Assembly (NCBI GenBank): GCA_907163375.1
Contig: CAJQUW010009193.1
Location: forward strand, 167,732-231,731
Direction: 5' to 3'
DNA from: Prostheceraeus crozeri
Taxonomy: Eukaryota; Platyhelminthes; Polycladida; Euryleptidae
Length of the DNA: 64,000 nt
Shown here: positions 55,211 to 64,000 of the stretch, piece after piece
Layout: every line of letters begins with the position of its first letter
How positions within the stretch are numbered: position 1 is the stretch's first letter
Program-made: the position numbers and the translations under genes
The notes under the pieces: generated by a model
Told to the model about the DNA's origin: nothing
Database searches by the model: none
What the model saw: the letters and a program-made list of their open reading frames with translations, nothing else

Positions 55211-55865
55211 CTCACGAAAATTCCTCATGATTTTTTTATGAGATTTTTACTCATATATATCTCATGAAATTTAATGCGTATTTGGAACGTTTTCGCATGA
55301 AATATCTCATCAAATTTCATCAGCTCGCCCATGAAAATCTCATAAATTAATTAACAGCTACTTTTTCATACTTCTGAATTTATTTTTCTCGCATATAGTT
55401 ATTGAAGCTTTCTTGGCCTAGCCACATTGCCCCAAAGCATTGCCATGCCATGTCCACAATGCTATTTATCATGATCTTATGTTTAACTGTGATTGTATAT
55501 ATGTCTATTTTCAACATCTTGCATAGTAATGATAATTGCAAAGTCAAATTATATATGCATCATTTCGAAAATGCTGTTGCACATCGACATGATACATCCT
55601 ACATATTTTTATTTTCATCTTTTATATACTAACCTTGAAGATCTTGATCGATTGAATGAGCTTTCTTATGGTTATTTCCTTTCGCGGCTTGCATGCATAA
55701 CTTACTACTTATAAGCTAATTTTCACGAAGACCTCATAAATGCTCATGATGTTCTCATGAACACGATCAAAGCATCATGAGAACATCATGAGTTAAATAT
55801 TTTCTTGTGAGAATATCATGAGACTCATAATAATCTCATGAGCTCTCATGAAAAATTTTCGTGAG
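55211..55865. mobile_element. MITE built of TCATGAG palindromes
   Basis: The ends are CTCACGAAAATT (55211) and its inverted copy AATTTTCGTGAG (ending 55865). The palindrome TCATGA or CTCATGAG recurs throughout both ends. Inside is a perfect 18-bp hairpin, CTCATGATGTTCTCATGA at 55743-55760 with its complement at 55775-55792. About 655 bp, no coding capacity. The target duplication is unclear; CCCTCAC stands near both ends (55209 and 55870). Confidence 0.65.
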
Positions 55866-56532
55866 AGAACCCTCACATACTCAAGGGCAATTCCACGTAA
55901 GCATCAACCTCATCGTTGAAAATTTCAATTGAGATTTCAATGATTTTGTTCATCAATTATGTCGAACAATACCCAAAATCACTAGAAATCGATAACGACT
56001 TGAATCTACAATTCGACGCTCTATTCGAACTGAGAGGAAATTTTGGCGTTAAGTAAAACTTGGCCCACAATTGCAAAACATTAACATGTTTTTAGTCACG
56101 TTTGAAATATGGACATTTAATTTTAATATGGACATTATTTTATTTTTATAATATAATAATAAATAATTTTATATATATAATTTTTATTTTAATATGGACA
56201 TTTTAAAATCTTTTGCACTTTTCAAATAAGGATACAACACACTTTTAGGTCGTGAAGTTTGATTTTGCTCATCTATCATAGATTTCACAGAATGTCATCT
56301 GAACATAGTGATCAAGTCGCGAGCGTCTGTTACGCTCAAAATGCTTGTAGAGTTAAAATGCTTGTCAAAATATCTGTTGAGTTTGCAATAAGCACAGAAA
56401 AAGTTGATACCTCGTGTGTAAAGCGAGTTTATCAATGTAATCCAGTAATGCAATCAATTCTACGAATAATTGATTTCATGAAAATTCGCTCGATCTGTCC
56501 ACTTCCTAATTTATACTTTTAAAACAATCTTA
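55866..56532. other. No recognised gene
   Basis: AT-rich spacer with repeated ATATGGACATT words at about 56110-56200. Confidence 0.4.
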
Positions 56533-57526
56533 CACTGTAAATCGCTAGACACGAAAATTACATACAAACATATACCTAATATACATACAACTTGAAACCA
56601 ACATCTGATACGAGATCCTCGTATGTTTACAGAGATCTGGTATGTTTTTCATACGAAGCCTTACTTACTTTCATATGTGATTGGTATGTAGGGATACGAA
56701 CCATTCTATCTGTGATTAGTTGTTTTGCAATGAAATACGAGTTGTGGGTGTGTTTTATATACGAGGTCCGATGCAAATTGTTCCTCATTCGTATGTGTTT
56801 CGTATGAAGAGCATTAAGTCATTTGGCAAAAAATAAGTTACATTACATACTGCTGTCAAATAACTTTTTCCAGTAATGCCAGTCGTGAATATTTCTCCTT
56901 GAAGGTGTGGTATGTAGCTACATTAGATTTCTTGTGAAATTAAAGCCGAATGTCATCGTTTCTACTTGTCTTATGGCATTCACAAGACTCATAAATAGCT
57001 CATTTCCAAGAACTAAGTTGATATACATCATATCAATAAAACAATAACTTTCGAGCAAACATGTTGACTTTTATATCTCAAACATAACTATTTTTGCGTT
57101 CATGAATTATAATGTGTTTTTATTTCGGATTGATAATATGCTTAATTTCAATATTACATAATGCATTATTGTTGATGGTTGAAATCTTATTGATTATTCA
57201 TTAAATGTCTTAGACTCACGTGTATTAAAATCGAATTCAGTATTCGAAGTATGACTCTTGAATGTCATTACCTCACTACTTACAAAACAGTAGTTAACAT
57301 TAGTGTGATCTTTATTGACAAAAGGCCTTAAACCAACATATATTAGAAGTCATTGATGCTTTCCTTTAACATCGTGCTGGTGTGGCTTTAGTATGTAAAG
57401 CATGCTGCACTTGAAATAACATACGAAAAGCATACAAAAATATATACCAAGAGAATACAGAAATATACCAAAAAATATTTTGGTATGCATCCTTCGTATG
57501 TGATTGGTATTGAGCGATTTACAGTG
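56533..57526. mobile_element. MITE with CACTGTAAATCGCT ends, full-length copy
   Basis: CACTGTAAATCGCT at 56533 and its inverted copy AGCGATTTACAGTG ending at 57526, with TA on both outer sides (56531-56532, 57527-57528). 994 bp. The words CATACGAA and GTATGTGATTGGTAT recur inside in both orientations. The right 416 bp match 23699-24112. The TA target suggests the Tc1/mariner group; there is no transposase. Confidence 0.82.
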
Positions 57527-57528
57527 TA

Positions 57529-59544
57529 TGCTCATTTCTTCAGAAGATTGTTAATACGTTAATGATGCATCTATGTTTTAATCAATTTCACTTTGCAGAT
57601 TTGTGACATAAAGGCCGCGTAAGGGACATCATAAATTATTTTCTTTATTTTTCCATAGTTTTCCCCCGATTTCTAATGCTATCTATTATGGATTGATGCT
57701 ATTTATTATTCTTATAAAATATTCAAACATCCTTGTACATGCTGTATGTTTTAAGTATTGAGAAGCATGAGTATAATTTTTTTTCTCTATCTAGACATAT
57801 GCATGCAGTTCATAGTGCTTTATTTTATCATGTTGCAAAGTCTGAGGTGCATGTTCTTCAGCTGATATATATTGAAGATGAGATCAAGAAAAGCCTTGTC
57901 GAGTGCTGAGAGAACTACACTGTCGAGTGTCGAGTGCAGCTTTGAGGGAAAGATCTCAATATCGGCTTGCTGCAATTTAGGCACTGGTGGGGTCAATTTC
58001 ACCATGCTGCTCTTTAGAATTGGCTCTAATATAGAACAGATCGCACGATGAACATATCTTTCAGACCGGGAATTTGTCATGAAATTTTGTCTGAATGATG
58101 AAAAGTTCAATTTTTTGTGCAATTTCTTTTGTTATTCTACTTTATCGTGCAATTATACATTAATTGCAGCATTCATCGACTTGGTTGTCCCAGAATTTTG
58201 GCAAAAATATTGTTCTTGAAGATTTTGAGTTTCTTTTCACTTTCTTGCCGGTTGTATTGACCGACTGTGGCATTTGACAGACGTATGATAACTTGGTCAT
58301 TGACCATCTATGCGCTCTCATTCTTTTTCCTTTTTAATTGGTATATTCGTTGACACTTCTCATTTTCTTAGAGATGTCGTAGAAATTCAATTCTTCCCGA
58401 TTTTATCATTTCTCTTGCGAGCTTATACTCCATCCTATTTTCACTAATAGGCCTACTCTATGTTACCGCGCTTAGAACCTCGCTATCACAGTTTTAGTCT
58501 TAAATAATGTTAGAGATGGGAATAACAAACTAAACGCGACCTACTTACGCGAAACTACCTTAAACTAACTTGCGTGAGCGTCCGTGACGTTGAAAATGCT
58601 ATTTTTTGCATGTTGAAAATGCACATTTTTGATGTTAATCCGAGGCTGCAATGGTCACGGGTCTAGTATCTGTAACTTCTGGTTTCTATGTATTTCTGAT
58701 TAGTAAACCAGATTTCATAAAATGTTGAGCATGCAAGGATCAAGCGTTTGACATTTAGGAAAAACACTTTTTGGAAATCGAGAAAAATTATTGATTTCTT
58801 GCGATCTCTTAATCAATGACAATGTGCACATGTTTTAAATCTTGATCAACATGCTCATTCATCCACTGTTGTATCTGTGAAAATGTTACAATCAGGGCAA
58901 TTTTTATGACCTAAAAATCGAAAAAAATGACCTGACGAAGCTTAAAATGTAACGAAGTGTGACCCAAAAACTCGAAACCTGACCAAAATATGACTCAAAA
59001 ATCTTTAAATATAACAAAAATTATGTAAAAAAGTTAAATTTACGATAAATAAAACGATTTATTTGAAAACCACCACAGTATGCTCATTTACAGGTTGTTG
59101 TACAAAGTGGAAATGTAATGTACTCCATTTGATGTTTGAAAAAGTCTTTGTATAGAATCTTCTTCAACATGGAGAAGAACGATCTACCGAAGATGCGGTT
59201 GGCTGGCAAGGAAAGGTAGATGACAGACGAGTCAATCCCAATATTGCCTTACCCCTATAATATGACAAAGATATGACAAAATATGGCATGTCACAAAAAA
59301 ATTGCTCTAGTTATAATGAATAGCTGCAACATTATATGCCGTGCACACTAATCACAAGGGATGTAAGCAATGCTGTCATTGCTAAGCTAAAAGCATTGAA
59401 CCCCAAGCATAGTTGTCAACATTGGCTCCAACATTTTTGATGTATTTATTAATGTAGATCTGCAGTTTCGGTATTGCATGTACATGTACATGCGCCACAT
59501 GTCCCACCCATCGACGTTTACCATGCCGAATACACTGTACATAT
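57529..59544. other. No recognised gene
   Basis: Non-coding DNA. A 100-codon minus-strand frame at 57820-58122 has no domain. Repeated TGACC/ATGAC words occur at about 58905-59000. Confidence 0.4.
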
Positions 59545-59935
59545 TGTTAGCAATTAAGAAAACAAGTAGGAATTGCAATCAATTTCAACAATGTAATTTG
59601 TATTGCAAAACATGTACGAGTAATATATGCAAGGAGAGTACGCATGAAATGTTAATGTCCAACGATTACGTAGTAGCAGACGACCGCACAGCATAAGCGA
59701 CTTGCATGTTCTGAGACCACGGCAATGTGACATAGAACGCTAACGATACAAATGAACACACATCAGCGCGCATACACACAACACAAACACTATTATTCAA
59801 CAGTCAATAACGCATGCATTCAATCCAACTCGCAACATTCTCCCAGGACACGAAATAAATCACACACAAAAATAAAAATAAAAGAACAAAAAACTAAAAA
59901 ACGCAACTCAGTAAAGAGAAACATCAATAATATCT
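59545..59935. repeat. LTR of the Ty3/gypsy fossil (3' LTR, element on minus strand)
   Basis: Its first about 110 bp match 63890-64000. The inner limit is uncertain because the second copy is cut by the window; about 59935 is the last position before the integrase frame. A 16-bp palindrome GAGTAACTAGTTACTC lies at the inner border. Confidence 0.68.
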
Positions 59936-61172
59936 TGAGTAACTAGTTACTCGGTTGGGTCTTAAATTATATGGCCTCCAATTTCCTTCAATATCTTCAT
60001 TCACTTGAGTATTTCCCGATTTCATGACTTTGCTGATTTTCCTCAAATACCTTTGATTTCTGATTTCTAGTTCTCCGTTTATTTTTATTTTCCAACTTCC
60101 ATGACCGCTTGGACTCAATGTCTCAGCCGGGATATCAAACTGTTTCGATTGTTTATTTAAAACCACAACACTTTCCCGGGGAATAAATTTCACGAATCTC
60201 CAATTCTTGACTTCACCCTTTCTTTCATACACATCTGTCAATTTTCTTCGTGTACATATCAACTGTTTCTTGGACTGTAATGACCCGCACTGATTCGACA
60301 TTTCGCGACCGAATAAACGATAAAATGGAGTACATCCTGTAGATATATTTGGCAATGAGCGTATATCAAAGAGAGCTGAGTAAGTGCATCATCTATAGTC
60401 ACTCCAGAGTCGATCATTTTTATCATTCGCTTTTTCAGAGTACCGTGAAATCTTTCAATAACGGCGTTTGATTGAGGATAGTAAGGACTGCTTTTCATAT
60501 GCTTTATTTGAGCATGTAGCAAAAAATTAGTAAAGGATTTGCTTGTAAAAGCTGTTCCGTTGTCCGATATGATAACTTTTGGAAATCCAAATAATGAAAA
60601 TATATGTTTGAGACATCGTACTGCTTCTTCGGTTGAATTGGATCAAACCTGATACACCATCGGGTATCGAGAATAGTAATCGATGATAGTGAAATATATT
60701 CGGTTCTTCAACTTTTCCAACTTTTCTGAATTCCCGGTAAAGTCTACAGCTAAAGTATGCCATGCAGAATCTGGTTCATCTGCCGCAGCTTTCATCGGTG
60801 CCGTATAGTTTTCTCAGGAGAATATTTTATGCAATGCTGGCATTCTCGAACATAGTTATCGATGTCAATACTGATTTTCGGCCAGAAAAACATAGACCGT
60901 AATAAAACCTTCATCTTTGAACCACCGATATTGCCTTCATGACATTGCTGCAATATTCTTCTTCTCAGACTCGTAGGAATTATAACTCTGTCTTGTAACA
61001 TCAGGAAAGCTTTGTCGCTTATCCAAATTTTCTTTCTTAAGGGCCAGTAAGATCGAAGTGATATTCGTGACTCCTTGGTCCATTTATCAAGACTGCTTTT
61101 CAATTCATTTTGCTCAGTATCTTCATTTGCAGACTTCAGCACATATTCTTCAGAAACGTAACTGTTTTGCAT
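59936..61172 (-). pseudogene. Integrase region of the Ty3/gypsy fossil
   Basis: The zinc-binding part has LRRRILQQCHEGNIGGSKMK and YVRECQHCIKYSP. The core end is recognised by MKSSPYYPQSNAVIERFHGT. A chromodomain is not seen; the C-terminal stretch has the WRFVKFIPRESVVVLNKQ motif typical of this group. In the family it joins the DNA copy to the host chromosome. Broken. Confidence 0.8.
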
Positions 61173-61193
61173 AATTAAGCAGATTGTTTCTTG

Positions 61194-61613
61194 TCAGCTT
61201 TCCATATCATCCGGTTTATCAGCAATAGGATTGTGAGATGACAAGTCTGCTTCAGTATTCTTCTGTCCACTGATATGCTGCAAATCAAATTCAAATGGCT
61301 GCAAGCTCAACATCCACTTCTGGATTCTCATTGGCACATGCTCAATTTTCTGCTTGAAGAAAGAAATCATCGGTTTGTTATCGGTTTGAACTACAACTCG
61401 CTTTCCGAATATGAATGGTTTGAATCGGTACAATGCATACACTACCGCAAGGAATTCCTTCTCGATATGGGAATAACGCTGCTCAATGTCGGTCAAACTC
61501 CTTGAAATGAACATAACCGGCTTGTCCTCCTGTAACATAACTCCGCCTAAACCAATTCCAGAAGCATCTACTTTGATTATAACAGGCTTTTGCACATCAA
61601 AATATTCAAGCAC
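61194..61613 (-). pseudogene. RNase H region of the Ty3/gypsy fossil
   Basis: IIKVDASGIGLGGVMLQ, ISRSLTDIEQRYSHIEKEFL, VVVQTDNKPMISFFKQ and FDLQHISGQKNTEADLSSHN follow the Ty3 RNase H pattern. It directly follows the reverse transcriptase region. Part of a broken polyprotein. Confidence 0.85.
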
Positions 61614-61679
61614 GTTATCTCGGAAAGTTGTTATTTAGTTTTAGCAAAAGATTCTTCTGACTGAAAAGACCAATGAAAA

Positions 61680-62700
61680 TTGTCTGACTTCAGTAAATCC
61701 TACAATGGTTTGCAGATCTCCGCAAAATTAGGAATAAACCTTCTGCCGGCATATCCTGCTAAACCCAGGAAGGATCTCAGTTCTTTAGTTGATGCTGGTG
61801 TCGGAAATTTGAGCAATGCGTTTAACTTCTCATCTCTGGGATGTATTCCCGATGCAGATAACTTGTGTCCCAAAAATGAAATCTCTTCTCGTGAGAACAT
61901 ACATTTCTCCTTGTTCAGTTTGATTCCACTTGCTTCAAGTGTTTTGAGTACCTTTGATAACCGCTCATCGTGCTCATCCTTAGTCCTGCCCACAACTAAT
62001 ACATCGTCCAGGTAAGCAATCGTTCCTTGGAACCTCGAAGAATGTGATGCATAACCTTCTGGTATATTTCCGGAGCACTTGCAATTCCGAACGGCATTCT
62101 CGTGTATCTAAAATTCCCAAAAGGTGATGAAAATGCAAGATACTTTCTCGACTCAGGGTGAATTGGAACTTGATAGTATCCTGATTTAGCGTCAATCAAA
62201 GAAAAAATATTTTTGAGTCGGCAAGTTGAGTCATAATGTCCTCGAGCGAAGGTAACTGGAACGGTTCCCTTTCCAAAATTTTATTCAGATGCCGGTAATC
62301 TGTACATATTCGTATATTGCCATTCTTCTTCCTCGCCACAACTATCGGAAACGTCCATTCAGGTGTCTCAACAGGCTCTATGACTCCTTTTTCCAACATA
62401 GATTGTACTTGTTTCTCGACTGCTTCAAGCAATGCGGCCGGTAATCTCCGCGCAGGATAAGAAACTGGGCATGTATCATCTTTAATTTTCAAACGATAAT
62501 TAATACCTTTCATGCAGCCCAAACCAGAAACAACTCCTAAACTGACTAAAAATATCTGTATCAGTAATAGCGTAATACATATTATCAATACTCGTACGTT
62601 CAGCATTATCTGTAAAAATTCCAAGACGAAAACAAAGAGAACGCGATAATAAAGGATGTTCCTCATCAGCATCAGCAACCCAGAATTTCTCACACACTAC
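61680..62700 (-). pseudogene. Reverse transcriptase region of the Ty3/gypsy fossil
   Basis: CPVSYPARRLPAALLEAVEK, MLEKGVIEPVETPEWTFPIV, ICTDYRHLNKILEREPFQLP, the SGYYQVPIHPESRKYLAF motif, TRMPFGIASAPEIYQKVMHH and the thumb CMFSREEISFLGHKLSASGI are clearly Ty3-type. Part of a broken polyprotein. Confidence 0.88.
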
Positions 62701-63026
62701 AGTATTCCTGTACTTGACATATACGTAAACATGGCCTTATACGTGTAGCTGAGGACCTCCGTATAACCTAAGAGTACGAGTAAAAGTAGAAAAATTCCCA
62801 AAAACAACAAATTTCCTAGGCAAAACGTTAACCCTTTCTCAGTGTCTGGAACACACTGCATATCTACATCATTGATAGATACTGTAATACAATCACAACT
62901 CTCAGGGCGTACAAGCATTTAGCATGCTCAACATTAATACAACTTATAGTAGAAATCATTACTTATTTCCGTGGTCTCACCTTCATACAGCTGCTTCATC
63001 CAAAGAAACTTCTCTCACAGACGACT

Positions 63027-63603
63027 TCAGCTTCTTTCGCAGCATCGTTTCTTGTTGATCATTTCTTTCGATCGACAAACATCACCAGCAAAATGTCCAT
63101 GTTTGCCGCATGCTCTACACTTCTGAATCCTTTGCCTTGCACATTGGATGATTAGCCTTGTGATTAAATGAGCCACAGCGATAGCACCTGTTCCGCTCTG
63201 AGAACCCCGTTGAATTTCGTTGAACACCGACTTTCCTTGAGTCGACATTGATGCGATTGACTTCGGATTGTTTCACCTTGACTTGTCGTCTACCCGCAGA
63301 TCCTCTCTCGAACGACTCTGCTTTAGTTACCGTCTTCTCACATGTCAGTGACGTGATATCTTCGGACATTAACCATTCCTCAAGATTGTCGTTATTGACA
63401 CCAAGAACAAATACGTCACGAAGCATTTCTGCAGAGTTCTTAAAGTCGCAATCCAACACAATTCTACGAAGACGACATGCCAACTGAGTAATGGATTCTC
63501 TTCTGAGGATTTTGACGAGCGCGCGATAAAATTCTCTCTGCAGACATGACACAGATTCACTGGGCATCAAGAGTAAATATTCAATCGCAGTTAAGGAATC
63601 CAC
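63027..63603 (-). pseudogene. gag/nucleocapsid region of the Ty3/gypsy fossil
   Basis: Two zinc knuckles, CYRCGSFNHKANHPMC and CRACGKHGHFAGDVC, follow a capsid-like helical stretch (SVSCLQREFYRALVKILRRE, ACRLRRIVLDCDF). Paired CCHC knuckles of this kind are seen in gag of Ty3/gypsy elements of marine invertebrates. Broken. Confidence 0.75.
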
Positions 63604-63764
63604 CAGTAATCACCCTTTGGGTCAGGCAATCCGTCATAGATTGCAAGCCCATCACGTCCCAAAGAAACACAGTAACATTGGGAAGCTTTGCCGCTGAATC
63701 TGTACCAGCCACCTGAAAATAATACTCCAACCGTCGTATAAAAAATTACCAAATACCCCGTCTT

Positions 63765-63801
63765 GGTGGGGTGGGGGGGGGGGGGGGGGGGTGGGGGTGG
63801 G
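63765..63801 (+). repeat. Poly-G tract (19 G in a row)
   Basis: GGTGGGGT, an unbroken run of 19 G at 63773-63791, then TGGGGGTGGG. It lies in the leader of the Ty3/gypsy fossil near its 5' LTR, with C-rich sequence on the element's sense strand. It could form G-quadruplexes; the run length may be imprecise in sequencing. Confidence 0.85.
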
Positions 63802-63889
63802 TTGATATCGCAGGCAATTCAGGATGGGGTGGGAAAACTGTATATGTATTTGATGAAGTCGCTCCTTTCGGCATCCTCGACGCCAAATA

Positions 63890-64000
63890 TGTTAGCAATT
63901 AAGAAAACAAGTAGGAATTGCAATCAATTTCAGCAATGGTACTTTGTAATTGCAAAACATGTACGAGTAACATAATGCAAGGAGAGTACGCATGAATTAA
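63890..64000. repeat. LTR of the Ty3/gypsy fossil (5' LTR), cut by window end
   Basis: Begins TGTTAGCAATTAAG like the copy at 59545 and matches it with a handful of differences to the window edge. Confidence 0.78.

Larger units (their letters stand above)
59545..64000 (-). mobile_element. Ty3/gypsy LTR retrotransposon fossil
   Basis: A minus-strand element in the order gag, reverse transcriptase, RNase H, integrase, flanked by LTRs that start TGTTAGCAATTAAG at 59545 and 63890; the outer LTR runs off the window. Parts: gag zinc knuckles at about 63.0-63.6 kb, reverse transcriptase at about 62.0-62.7, RNase H at about 61.2-61.6 and integrase at about 59.95-61.2. Next to the right-hand LTR the sequence TGGCGTCGAGGATGCC could be a primer-binding site. 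The element is broken, with half a dozen breaks or more. The visible parts of the two LTRs differ at a handful of positions in about 110, so it is not recent. The integrase type suggests the Mag/K02A2.6-like branch, less certain than the family. Confidence 0.88.

Noticed and set aside
57820-58122. 100-codon minus-strand frame
   Set aside because: No recognisable domain, no neighbouring exon signals, composition like the surrounding DNA.
1-64000. CRISPR arrays, rRNA genes, bacterial operons
   Set aside because: No regularly spaced repeats, no rRNA-like conserved stretches and no Shine-Dalgarno-led gene series; all evidence is eukaryotic.

Overview
The window looks like genomic DNA of a marine invertebrate animal. 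It is gene-poor and packed with eukaryotic transposable elements: a Polinton, Ty3/gypsy, CR1/L2-like and restriction-type-endonuclease LINEs, mariner, Tc1 and piggyBac. Coding exons are short and scattered, there are many TACATGTA-type palindromes, and there is no bacterial gene organisation. I could not identify any complete host gene; two or three short stretches (about 25.9-26.2, 46.1-46.4 and 49.7-50.25 kb) are the best candidates for exons or a decayed gene.

Region 1 (1-12352) is the right-hand part of a fossil Polinton/Maverick (or adintovirus-like) element. It is visibly more AT-rich than the rest. It carries a double jelly-roll major capsid region that runs off the left edge, a pVI-like minor capsid candidate, a coiled-coil fibre-like protein, an unrecognised Asp-rich protein, a protein-primed family B DNA polymerase, an A32/FtsK-type packaging ATPase, a penton-like single jelly-roll protein, a coiled-coil protein and a two-helix membrane protein. 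Every recognisable gene start has the same TAAAAATG or TAAAAAATG context. Small GC-rich double-hairpin repeats are scattered through the element, some inside coding sequence. Its right end is a block of nested direct and inverted repeats that abuts a LINE fragment truncated in its endonuclease domain.

Region 2 (12.4-26.9 kb) is non-coding DNA with a LINE fragment, a 0.7-kb hairpin, a candidate transposon with long gapped inverted ends, two MITE families with TA target sites, a mariner fragment and a possible Merlin-like remnant.

Region 3 (26883-37625) is a nest four levels deep. A DNA transposon with about 570-bp terminal inverted repeats, an 8-bp near-perfect target duplication and a DGT/NELPLR-type transposase has been invaded by a mariner (about 28746-30506) and a piggyBac (31648-36991). 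The piggyBac carries a tRNA-like SINE head that was in turn split by a 2975-bp element. Removing the inserts gives about 3.6 kb for the outer element and about 2.4 kb for the piggyBac, both ordinary sizes.

Region 4 (37.6-59.5 kb) holds a nearly full-length CR1/L2-like LINE, a near-perfect 38-bp-arm hairpin, two Tc1-like copies in opposite orientation, an integrase-like exon with a splice donor, a piggyBac-type MITE carrying a Tc1, a promoter-like stretch, two LINE fragments meeting tail to tail, and further MITEs.

Region 5 (59545-64000) is a broken Ty3/gypsy LTR retrotransposon on the minus strand. Its second LTR is cut by the window edge. Nothing here forms a working host pathway; the elements relate mainly through nested insertion.
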